The position numbers were made by a program, and so were the translations under genes. Positions 56,004 through 64,000 of a stretch of 64,000 nucleotides of DNA are shown in pieces. The notes under the pieces were generated by a model. That model was not told the origin of the DNA, did no database searches, and worked only from the letters and a program-made list of their open reading frames with translations. Origin of the DNA: Flavobacteriaceae bacterium (GTDB lineage: Bacteria > Bacteroidota > Bacteroidia > Flavobacteriales > Flavobacteriaceae); assembly GCA_019634365.1 (NCBI GenBank), contig JAHQVM010000119.1:1-64000 (forward strand). Direction: 5' to 3'. Every line of letters begins with the position of its first letter. Position 1 is the first letter of the stretch.

Positions 56004-56957
56004 TTATTCTTCCGCGTTTAGCACTTCTTTAATAATATAGTTGCTTCCGCTTTTTTTGGTCCTCAGTATTAATTCGCCGAGAAAGCCTGCTACGAAGAAT
56101 TGACTTCCCAAAATCATTGCGGTGAGGGCAAGGTAGAACTGTGGACGTTGTGTAATGAGTCTTCCTTCTGGGTTCAGGAATAGTTTGTCAATCCCCAAGT
56201 ACAGGGCAAAGCAAAACCCAATCAACAGTATGATGGCTCCCCAAGCTCCAAAAAAATGCATGGGTCGCTTCCCAAAACGTGAGAGGAAGGAGATGGTAAT
56301 TAAATCCAGAAAACCTCTCACAAAGCGCTCCATCCCGAACTTTGTTTTACCGTATTTACGGGCTTGGTGCTGCACCACTTTTTCCCCAATGTGATTAAAA
56401 CCGGCACTCTTGGCCAATACGGGTATGTATCGGTGCATTTCCCCGGTGACTTCAATCGTTTTAATAACGATATTCTTATAGGCCTTCAATCCACAATTGA
56501 AATCGTGCAGTTTCACTTTTGAAGTTTTGCGGGCTGCAAAATTGAAGAGTTTGGAAGGGAGGTTCTTTCCAATGACGGGGTCATAGCGTTTCTTTTTCCA
56601 TCCCGATACCAATTCATATCCCTCTTCGGTAATCATGCGGTAGAGCTCTGGGATTTCTTCGGGATTGTCCTGAAGATCGGCATCCATGGTAATCACTACA
56701 TCGCCTTCTGCCCGCTCAAATCCCGCGTGCAAAGCTTGGGATTTTCCAAAGTTTTTTAAAAAACGAATGCCTTTTACATTCGAATCCTTTTCTGAAAGTT
56801 CTTGAATGACCTTCCAAGAGCTGTCGGTGCTGCCATCGTCTATGAATAGGATTTCATACAAAAAACCATTGGACTGCATCACTTGTGCAATCCAATGGTG
56901 TAATTCTTGTAAGGATTCTTCTTCGTTAAGAAGGGGAATAACGATGGATAGATCCAT
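56004..56957 (-). CDS. Glycosyltransferase family 2 (dolichyl-P-Man synthase-like/ArnC-like)
   Basis: 'DLSIVIPLLNEEESLQEL', 'ILFIDDGSTDSSWKVI', 'GDVVITMDADLQDNPEEIPEL'; two C-terminal TMs. Confidence 0.94.
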   Translation of the reverse strand: MDLSIVIPLLNEEESLQELHHWIAQVMQSNGFLYEILFIDDGSTDSSWKVIQELSEKDSNVKGIRFLKNFGKSQALHAGFERAEGDVVITMDADLQDNPEEIPELYRMITEEGYELVSGWKKKRYDPVIGKNLPSKLFNFAARKTSKVKLHDFNCGLKAYKNIVIKTIEVTGEMHRYIPVLAKSAGFNHIGEKVVQHQARKYGKTKFGMERFVRGFLDLITISFLSRFGKRPMHFFGAWGAIILLIGFCFALYLGIDKLFLNPEGRLITQRPQFYLALTAMILGSQFFVAGFLGELILRTKKSGSNYIIKEVLNAEE

Positions 56958-56960
56958 AGA

Positions 56961-57503
56961 TTATGCTAGCTCGTTTGGGTTCTTTTTCTTCATGATCAAG
57001 GCGATCAACAAGCCGAAAACTGAATAAAATGCCAATTGAATAAAGAATCCTTGAATCAGGTTTCCAATGGCATAATTGTTCTTTCCTTCCATTTCGGCAA
57101 GTGCCTTGTCTATTTCCGTTTCCGGAGCACCAAAGCTACGCATCATATCCCGGGTAACCTCAATTATTTGCTCATTCAAGTATTCTGCAGCACCCGGATC
57201 GACCAAATTGAAAATGACTATACTTACCACAACGCTAATTAAGAGCCCAATGGCGATGGTGATGAAGTAGGACGTAAAGGCGTCTTTAAATGAAATAAAG
57301 CCTCCAAGCAGCGATTTCGACTTGGCAACGGACACGATGCCCATTCCCAAAGCCATAAAAAATATTAGAAAGCCTAACCACCATTTTGTGAGGGTTTCTA
57401 AGCTAACCGCATATAAAATAGCTGTAATACCCGCCAATATAGCACCGAATATTAAGCCATAGTTAGTTGCACTCTTTTTAAAAGAAACAGTCGAATTGTC
57501 CAT
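56961..57503 (-). CDS. DUF4199 domain-containing membrane protein
   Basis: 'SLLGGFISFKDAFTSYFITIAIGLLISVVVSIVIFNLVDP'. Confidence 0.88.
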   Translation of the reverse strand: MDNSTVSFKKSATNYGLIFGAILAGITAILYAVSLETLTKWWLGFLIFFMALGMGIVSVAKSKSLLGGFISFKDAFTSYFITIAIGLLISVVVSIVIFNLVDPGAAEYLNEQIIEVTRDMMRSFGAPETEIDKALAEMEGKNNYAIGNLIQGFFIQLAFYSVFGLLIALIMKKKNPNELA

Positions 57504-57616
57504 AGTTTGTATGTTTTTGGTTTGTTAGGTTAGTAAACAAAAGTAAGAAAATGTTACGAGGCGGTACTTTTCCTTCAAAAAAATAAAGAAAGTATTGTTC
57601 GTTTATAAATAATGCT

Positions 57617-57624
57617 TAAATTTG
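57617..57624 (+). promoter_or_regulatory. Putative -7 element of rpmE promoter
   Basis: TAAATTTG matches TAnnTTTG; leader before rpmE contains CTCAAA-A-TTTGAG dyad. Confidence 0.45.
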
Positions 57625-57661
57625 CACACTCAAAATTTGAGGAGTTAAAACTAATAAGACG

Positions 57662-57913
57662 ATGAGAAAAGGAATACACCCAGAGAATTACAGATTGGTA
57701 GCATTCAAAGATATGTCTAATGACGATGTGTTTATTACCAAGTCTACAGCCAATACAAAAGAGACTTTAGAAGTAGATGGTGTTGAGTATCCTTTGGTTA
57801 AATTGGAGATCTCAAGAACGTCTCACCCTTTCTATACAGGAAAGTCGAAGTTGATCGATACTGCAGGACGTATCGACAAGTTCAAGAACAAGTATGCCAA
57901 GTTCAAAAAATAA
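57662..57913 (+). CDS. rpmE: 50S ribosomal protein L31 type B
   Basis: '[29 protein letters not shown]...[32 protein letters not shown]'. Confidence 0.96.
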   Translation: MRKGIHPENYRLVAFKDMSNDDVFITKSTANTKETLEVDGVEYPLVKLEISRTSHPFYTGKSKLIDTAGRIDKFKNKYAKFKK

Positions 57914-57950
57914 GCTGCGAAAAAGAAACTTATTTTTCACAATATGTAAG

Positions 57951-57979
57951 AGCCTTCGATTTATCGAGGGCTTTTTTTA
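57951..57979 (+). terminator. rpmE intrinsic terminator
   Basis: AGCCTTCGA-ttta-TCGAGGGCT followed by TTTTTTT. Confidence 0.8.
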
Positions 57980-58006
57980 TGTAGCTTTAGACCATAATTT
58001 AGATTC

Positions 58007-59182
58007 ATGAATTATATTCTTTTCGACGGTAGCGTCCGTAATCAATTACTGCCATTTACCTTCACACGTCCCGTGGCCGATATCCGTATCGGAATCATGA
58101 CCATTCGGGAGAAATGGGAGCACGTGCTGGGATATGCTACCACCACCGTAACCGAGGACTATCTCACCGAACGCTACCCTATGGTAGAGATGGACCAAAA
58201 TATATTGATCAACGCTTCTTTTTTGCCTTCAGACAATTTGGCGAAATTGGTAGCAGGACTCACCGAAAATCAAGCCGTGTTCTTTGATGATGAACCCATT
58301 GCTTTTTTTGCTTCGGAAGGACAGGAAGTAGTGTTCGATGAGTACGACATCATTCAATATTCTTATGACGATGTAATTAGGGTAGAACATACCTGGGATA
58401 TTTTCAGTAAGAACCACCAAGCCATTGAAAGGGATTTCGCATGGTTGACCAAGGATAAAACCTCACAGCCTATCCCCGATGATGTTATGGCCTACAACAA
58501 GGATCAAATCTTTATTGAGGAAGGAGCCGTACTTCATCATTGTTCCTTGAATGCCTCCCAAGGTCCTATTTACATAGGAAAGAATTCCGAAATCATGGAA
58601 GGTTCATTCATCCGTGGCCCTTTTGCCCTCTGCGAGGGTGCCACCGTGAAGATGGGATCTAAAATCTACACGGGTACCACCATAGGACCTTTCAGCAAGG
58701 CTGGGGGAGAGATTAATAATTCGGTATTGTTTGGGTATTCCAACAAAGGACACGATGGATTTATGGGGAACAGTGTGTTAGGGGAATGGTGCAATTGGGG
58801 TGCAGACACCAATAATAGTAACTTAAAAAACAACTATGCGCCCGTTCGGTTATGGGATTATGAAACCGAAGGTTTTGCCAAGACTGGATTGCAATTTTGT
58901 GGCCTAATGATGGGAGATCACAGTAAATGTGGGATCAATACCATGTTCAATACCGGAACGGTCGTTGGAGTGAGCGCTAATATCTATGGCGGCGGATTTC
59001 CACGAAATTTCATCCCCAGTTTTAGTTGGGGAGGATCTTCGGGAATGACAACCTACAAAACCAATAAGGCCTTTGAGACAGCTAAAGTCGTAATGAAACG
59101 AAGGGGCATTGAGTTCACAGAAACCGATGCCAAAATCCTGGAGCATATTTTCGAGGAGACGGCTCAATGGCGCAGGGATTAA
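58007..59182 (+). CDS. GlmU-family putative sugar nucleotidyltransferase
   Basis: 'MNYILFDGSVRNQLLPFTFTRPVADIRIGIMTIREKWE'; left-handed beta-helix hexapeptides 'GPIYIGKNSEIMEGSFIRGPFALCEGATVKMG'. Confidence 0.92.
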   Translation: MNYILFDGSVRNQLLPFTFTRPVADIRIGIMTIREKWEHVLGYATTTVTEDYLTERYPMVEMDQNILINASFLPSDNLAKLVAGLTENQAVFFDDEPIAFFASEGQEVVFDEYDIIQYSYDDVIRVEHTWDIFSKNHQAIERDFAWLTKDKTSQPIPDDVMAYNKDQIFIEEGAVLHHCSLNASQGPIYIGKNSEIMEGSFIRGPFALCEGATVKMGSKIYTGTTIGPFSKAGGEINNSVLFGYSNKGHDGFMGNSVLGEWCNWGADTNNSNLKNNYAPVRLWDYETEGFAKTGLQFCGLMMGDHSKCGINTMFNTGTVVGVSANIYGGGFPRNFIPSFSWGGSSGMTTYKTNKAFETAKVVMKRRGIEFTETDAKILEHIFEETAQWRRD

Positions 59183-59193
59183 TGCACAATTAT

Positions 59194-59505
59194 CTATTGA
59201 AAAGTCGGAGAACTCCAAATATCAAAATCAATTTGATTCCAAAGGAGAAGGAAACTTAGTATTAAAACTATGGTAAGCAGGCCAATGAAGATACCAAAAC
59301 GGATTCTTTTCCTTCGGGCTTCTTTCTTCTTGGCAAACTGCTCCTTCTGAAATTCTGCATAAGCCAGCAGATCCATTTGTTTGTGATCCACGAACTCACC
59401 GTACCCTCCATTGGTAGTCGAAAGATCTAACTCATGGAGTCGCTTTCGCTCACTTTTCTGCTGGCGATTAAACTTAAGGGTCGAAATCATTTGCTGCGTT
59501 CCCAT
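59194..59505 (-). CDS. Hypothetical small membrane protein
   Basis: Single TM 'IRFGIFIGLLTIVLILSFLLLW'; fills intergenic space; no domain recognised. Confidence 0.6.
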   Translation of the reverse strand: MGTQQMISTLKFNRQQKSERKRLHELDLSTTNGGYGEFVDHKQMDLLAYAEFQKEQFAKKKEARRKRIRFGIFIGLLTIVLILSFLLLWNQIDFDIWSSPTFQ

Positions 59506-59573
59506 AATCGAAGATTTACTATATGAGTCGCTAAATGTTAAAGAAATGTTACAAATATCTGGTTAGCGTAGTA

Positions 59574-61193
59574 CTAGCGGTTCTTTCTCACCCTCTTCAG
59601 GAATAGAAAATTCTGGGGATTGATGCCCAAACCATCCACATTTTTGCTTACAAAACGAATGGCCATATCGTAATACAACGGCACCATGGGGGCTTCAACC
59701 ACCAAGAGTGAATCCATTTGGGTATACAGGAGTTTTCGTTGTTCAATATCAGTCACATAGAGGGCTTCTTTGTACAGGCTGTCTATGGTTTCGTTTCGGT
59801 AATGGGTATAATTTGGACCGTTAGGGGTAAAATTGGGACTGTAGAATAGTGAGAGGTAGTTCTCTGCATCGGGGTAATCGGCTACCCAACTTGCCCTGAA
59901 AACATCCAATTCGCCACTGCTTTTCATTTGCCGCAGGGTAGAAGGTGGCATAACATCAACGGTCACTTTTATACCAATTTTCTCCAATTCGCGCTGCACA
60001 TACTCGCAGATATCCAAATATTGACTGTTGGTTCCAATTACAATCTCTGGATCTGCATCACCAGATTCCTGTATGTATTGCTTTACCAATTGCCTTGCCT
60101 TTTCGGGCTGGTAGGTGTAACCTTCAATATAATCGAATCCAGGCAATCCCATGGGGATAAATCCGTGCTCTGCAGGGATACCCATTCCATTTCTAAGATA
60201 GGTGATCATTTTTTGGCGATCGAATCCGTAATTAACGGCTTGTCGTAAGTAACGTGATTGTATTTCTGGGGTATCGGCCCCCAAAAAGAACCCTAAGTAT
60301 TCTGTGTTGAGGTAGGGTGTGGTCATGAGCTGTACACGATCCTTGTACTTCTCCTGAAGCTGGCCAGTCGTTGTTAAGATCTCGTCTTTGTACGAATTAT
60401 CCAATCCCGAAATAAAATCAATCTTACCTTGCGCAAATTGAAGGAATTCACTCTGCTTGTCGGGTAAGAAGGTGATAGCAACTGCTTCCAAATAGGGGAG
60501 CGGAATGCCTTCTTCATCTTTTTCAAAATACAGCGGGTTTTTTCTGAAAACCAACTTCACATTCTCTTCCCATAATTTAAACTGAAACGGTCCCGTCCCT
60601 ACGGGATGGCTGCGAAATTCATTTCCATAGAATTCCACAGCTTCCTTGGGCACCACGGAGCAGTAACGCATAGAAAGCAATCCCAAAAACGCAGGAAAAG
60701 GTTGTTTTAACTGGATAGTAAAAGTAGTGTCGTTTTCAGCAAGGAAATGATCTACATTACTCAACACCCAACTTCCTGGGGAGGCTACTTGCGGATCCAA
60801 GAGCCTATTAAAACTGTATTCGAAGTCATGGGCCGTTACAGTCCTTGTGCTATCGGTTCCGAAAGCTTCGTTTTTGTGAAAATACGCATCGTCCCTTAAA
60901 AAGAATTGGTAGGTAAGAGTAGTGTCGTTGATTTCCCATCGTTTGGCGATATCGGGTTGAATATTGAGGGAATCGTCCAATTGCACCAATCCGTTGAACA
61001 ATTGATTCGAGGGCCAAATATTTTGAGGATTCCTAGCAAAAGCTGGATCCAAGGAGCTAATATTGCTGTGTTCGTTATAGCGGAAAACCAAGTGGTCCCG
61101 GTCTTCTGTTTTGGAGTCATTGCAGGAAACGAACATCGTGAAACTGCAAATAACTGAAAGAAAGTAAATTAAGTTTGTTTTTTGTGTAATCAT
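59574..61193 (-). CDS. Peptide ABC transporter substrate-binding lipoprotein
   Basis: Lipoprotein signal MITQKTNLIYFLSVICSFTMFVSC places start at 61193 rather than 61262; 'LDPAFARNPQNIWPSNQLFNGLVQLDDSLNIQPDIAKRWEINDT'. Confidence 0.9.
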   Translation of the reverse strand: MITQKTNLIYFLSVICSFTMFVSCNDSKTEDRDHLVFRYNEHSNISSLDPAFARNPQNIWPSNQLFNGLVQLDDSLNIQPDIAKRWEINDTTLTYQFFLRDDAYFHKNEAFGTDSTRTVTAHDFEYSFNRLLDPQVASPGSWVLSNVDHFLAENDTTFTIQLKQPFPAFLGLLSMRYCSVVPKEAVEFYGNEFRSHPVGTGPFQFKLWEENVKLVFRKNPLYFEKDEEGIPLPYLEAVAITFLPDKQSEFLQFAQGKIDFISGLDNSYKDEILTTTGQLQEKYKDRVQLMTTPYLNTEYLGFFLGADTPEIQSRYLRQAVNYGFDRQKMITYLRNGMGIPAEHGFIPMGLPGFDYIEGYTYQPEKARQLVKQYIQESGDADPEIVIGTNSQYLDICEYVQRELEKIGIKVTVDVMPPSTLRQMKSSGELDVFRASWVADYPDAENYLSLFYSPNFTPNGPNYTHYRNETIDSLYKEALYVTDIEQRKLLYTQMDSLLVVEAPMVPLYYDMAIRFVSKNVDGLGINPQNFLFLKRVRKNR

Positions 61194-61252
61194 CAACTTT
61201 TGGGAACCAATTATACTTTGTATTTTTGCCTGCCGTTTGCTAAAGTACAAGA

Positions 61253-62587
61253 ATGAACGCACCTAAAAAAGTCGCATTTTACACCTTGGGTTGTAAGCTC
61301 AATTTTAGTGAGACCTCAACCATTGCCCGAAACTTCATTGCTGAAGGATTCGATCGCGTTGATTTTTCTGAAAAGGCAGATATCTACGTCATCAATACCT
61401 GCAGTGTTACCGAAAATGCAGACAAGCGTTTCAAAACCATTGTAAAGCAAGCCCAGAAGGCTAATCCGGAAGCCTTTGTTGCCGCCGTTGGGTGTTATGC
61501 TCAGTTAAAACCCCAGGAATTGGCCGATGTTCATGGTGTGGATTTGGTGTTAGGAGCTACCGAAAAATTCAAGATCACAGACTATATCAACGATTTGAGC
61601 AAGAATGACTTTGGTGAAGTACATTCCTGTGAGATTTCCGAAGCAGATTTTTACGTGGGTTCCTATTCCATTGGGGATCGTACCAGGGCTTTCTTGAAAG
61701 TGCAGGACGGTTGCGATTATAAATGTACCTACTGTACCATCCCATTGGCTCGTGGTATCTCCCGGAGTGATACGCTAGAAAATGTCCTTCACAATGCTGC
61801 GGAAATTTCTTCAAAAGGAATCAAGGAAATTGTTCTCACTGGAGTTAATATTGGTGACTACGGAAAAGGGGAGTTCGGGAATAAAAAGCACGAACATACT
61901 TTTTTCGAATTGTGTGAGGCCTTGGATACGGTTCCAGGTATTGAGCGCTTACGGATTTCTTCAATAGAGCCCAATTTGCTGAAGAATGAAACTATTGATT
62001 TTGTAGCGCAATCCAATACCTTTGTGCCACATTTTCACATACCGTTGCAAAGTGGGAGCAATGATCTGCTTAAGTTAATGCGCCGCCGATACATGCGCGA
62101 ATTGTACATAGATCGCGTGACCAGAATTAAGGAAGTCATGCCGCATGCCTGTATAGGAGTAGATGTAATCGTTGGGTTCCCGGGCGAGACAGAAGAGCGA
62201 TTCTTGGAAACCTATCACTTCTTGAACGAGTTGGATATTTCTTATTTGCATGTTTTCACCTATTCTGAAAGGGATAATACTCCTGCAGCTGAAATGGAAG
62301 GAGTAGTGCCCAAGGCCATTCGTCATAAGCGAAGCAAAATGCTACGCGGACTTTCAGTGAAAAAACGTCGAGCTTTTTATGAGGGTCAGTTGGGCAGTAA
62401 ACGCACCGTATTGTTTGAAGGAGAAAACAAAGAAGGGTACATTCATGGCTTTACCGAGAATTATGTGAAGGTGAAAACCCCTTGGAATCCTGAATTGGTG
62501 AATACGCTTCACGAAGTAACCCTTACCAAGATTGACCAAGACGGATTGGTTAGGGTTGAATTTATAAAAGAACTTTCTGAAGCATAG
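61253..62587 (+). CDS. mtaB: tRNA (N(6)-L-threonylcarbamoyladenosine(37)-C(2))-methylthiotransferase
   Basis: 'FYTLGCKLNFSETSTIA', radical-SAM 'VQDGCDYKCTYCTIPLARGISRS', 'HIPLQSGSNDLLKLMRRRY'. Confidence 0.95.
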   Translation: MNAPKKVAFYTLGCKLNFSETSTIARNFIAEGFDRVDFSEKADIYVINTCSVTENADKRFKTIVKQAQKANPEAFVAAVGCYAQLKPQELADVHGVDLVLGATEKFKITDYINDLSKNDFGEVHSCEISEADFYVGSYSIGDRTRAFLKVQDGCDYKCTYCTIPLARGISRSDTLENVLHNAAEISSKGIKEIVLTGVNIGDYGKGEFGNKKHEHTFFELCEALDTVPGIERLRISSIEPNLLKNETIDFVAQSNTFVPHFHIPLQSGSNDLLKLMRRRYMRELYIDRVTRIKEVMPHACIGVDVIVGFPGETEERFLETYHFLNELDISYLHVFTYSERDNTPAAEMEGVVPKAIRHKRSKMLRGLSVKKRRAFYEGQLGSKRTVLFEGENKEGYIHGFTENYVKVKTPWNPELVNTLHEVTLTKIDQDGLVRVEFIKELSEA

Positions 62588-62612
62588 CCTAAAAAACAGG
62601 TATCTTTAACCT

Positions 62613-63275
62613 ATGTTGGACAAGATTCATTCGTACCGATTCGAAATTCTGCTTACGAGTCAGTTGGCCATTTTATTCGGCGAACTATTTTTCTTTGGGG
62701 ATTGGTTCGAGCGGTATCTTCTGCAGCCATTGTTTTTAGTAAATTTTCTAGCTGGGATACTCATATTCTCAAAAAACAGGAAAAAGATCATCCTAATTGT
62801 TATTCTTTTGGTCCTGGCGTTGTTCGGATTGCTCTGGGAGCGATTGGTAGACCATAATTCGGCTTTGGTCAGCGCAATCAGGCTTTTTAGTCTGTATATA
62901 TTTTATGTGGTTCTTTTGTTCGAACTGGTGCGTCAGGTTTGGCGGTCGAAAAAAGTAGGGAAGAATGTCATTTTTGGTTTGATATCCGGGTATATATCTC
63001 TTGGATTAGTGGTTTTCTTCGTATGCCTTAGCATTGAGACCTATCATGCGGGTTCTTTTCATGGTTTAGAATCCAACCCCGATAATCCAGATGGGAGCGG
63101 ATTACTGTATTATAGTTTTATTACATTAATGACGATAGGTTATGGAGATATTATTCCCACTACTGCCTTGGCTCGTAAAGCTGCTATCTTTATAGGGTTG
63201 GTTGGGCAGTTTTATTTGGTCATACTTACGGCCATCATTGTGGGCAAGTATATCAATCAGAGAAACGGATCCTAA
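62613..63275 (+). CDS. Potassium channel family protein
   Basis: Multi-TM; pore filter 'FITLMTIGYGDIIPTT'. Confidence 0.9.
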   Translation: MLDKIHSYRFEILLTSQLAILFGELFFFGDWFERYLLQPLFLVNFLAGILIFSKNRKKIILIVILLVLALFGLLWERLVDHNSALVSAIRLFSLYIFYVVLLFELVRQVWRSKKVGKNVIFGLISGYISLGLVVFFVCLSIETYHAGSFHGLESNPDNPDGSGLLYYSFITLMTIGYGDIIPTTALARKAAIFIGLVGQFYLVILTAIIVGKYINQRNGS

Positions 63276-63571
63276 ATACTGATCCCAACGGGAAGTAAAT
63301 GTTTATAAAGTCTGCGGTTTCGTCTCATGAACCCGGCAATTTCTGGACTGGTAGGAACTAGGCTTATTCCTCTATCTTTCACTTCTTCGAATACGGCCTT
63401 GATAAAAATGTCCCGAAATCCTTGCTCTTCCAAATCTTCTGGCATGTCATACTTTGTCAAAAAAATCTTACGGTCTTGCAATGCATATTCAATTCGAGCC
63501 ATATTGTCTCCAATTTCCAGTTCGAATTGCCGTAAAAATTCATTGTCTGTAATTTCTACATCTTCAATCAT
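63272..63571 (-). CDS. GNAT-like N-acetyltransferase (COG2388-type)
   Basis: 'ITDNEFLRQFELEIGDNMARIEYALQDRKIFLTKYDMPEDLEEQGFRDIFIKAVFEEVKDRGISLVPTSPEIAGFMRRN'. Confidence 0.85.
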   Translation of the reverse strand: MIEDVEITDNEFLRQFELEIGDNMARIEYALQDRKIFLTKYDMPEDLEEQGFRDIFIKAVFEEVKDRGISLVPTSPEIAGFMRRNRRLYKHLLPVGISI

Positions 63572-63590
63572 AGGGAGTTGATTTTTGCTG

Positions 63591-64000
63591 TTAATTCATT
63601 GGTACTTCAATAAGCAATAATCTACTACCTTCGGAAACATTAAGGGAAATCTCTTTCGTATCCCAGATTCCTAGGGCATCCCGATCATTCAAGGTCTCAT
63701 TGTCGATGATGACTTTACCTTTAATGACCATGAGGTAGATACCGTTTTTGGGTTGCTTTACTGAATAGTTAGTTGTTTTGTTTTCTGTAAAATCACCAAT
63801 GTGAAAATACGCCTGTTGATGAATCCAAAGTTCATCTTCCAAGGCTTCCGCTTTAGGCTTTATTACAGTACTAAGGGTGTTAGGAGTAAGGAGGGGCGCT
63901 ATTTCCTTTTGGTCGTAGCGGGGTGTCACATTCTCGGTTTCTGGAAACAGCCAAATTTGAAACAATTTCAGGGATTCATTTTCGCTGGCATTAAATTCAC
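63591..64000 (-). CDS. Pirin family protein C-terminal part (5' end beyond window)
   Basis: 'NFNASENESLKLFQIWLFPETENVTPRYDQKEI...GIYLMVIKGKVIIDNETLNDRDALGIWD'; frame stays open to window end. Confidence 0.88.
   Translation of the reverse strand, partial: EFNASENESLKLFQIWLFPETENVTPRYDQKEIAPLLTPNTLSTVIKPKAEALEDELWIHQQAYFHIGDFTENKTTNYSVKQPKNGIYLMVIKGKVIIDNETLNDRDALGIWDTKEISLNVSEGSRLLLIEVPMN

Overview
This 64 kb window is chromosomal DNA from a Bacteroidota member, most likely a Flavobacteriaceae-like marine flavobacterium. That inference rests on several T9SS C-terminal sorting domains, a TTTG-N19-TAnnTTTG promoter, DUF-rich lipoproteins and type B L31. I see no rRNA, transposase or CRISPR array, and I did not recognise any tRNA by eye. 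Most of it is ordinary core or secreted-protein content: an M36 peptidase, two M14 carboxypeptidases, M1 and M28 peptidases, endonuclease I, a beta-oxidation operon with a MarR regulator, purL, an ABC exporter, phospho-sugar mutase, rpmE and mtaB. The most unusual signal is a pair of free-standing four-helix-bundle genes of the S23/23S-rRNA-intervening-sequence-protein type, related in fold to the DGR accessory protein Avd. Each sits inside an unrelated operon in the same orientation as its host genes. Each is bracketed by degenerate 7-nt tandem repeats, and the 5' and 3' tracts are mutually complementary, while the heptamer sequence differs between the two loci. This looks like an IVS-like element carried in mRNA rather than rRNA. 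A second notable signal is two tandem, sequence-related small RNA candidates at 52.1-52.4 kb, with promoter- and terminator-like elements, a repeated GCCCCAA motif and complementary terminator loops. Other second-look items are overlapping, mutually exclusive hairpins in a 5' leader at 25.0 kb and an 18-bp palindrome upstream of the MarR gene. All repeat and pairing statements were read by eye; no database search or folding program was run.
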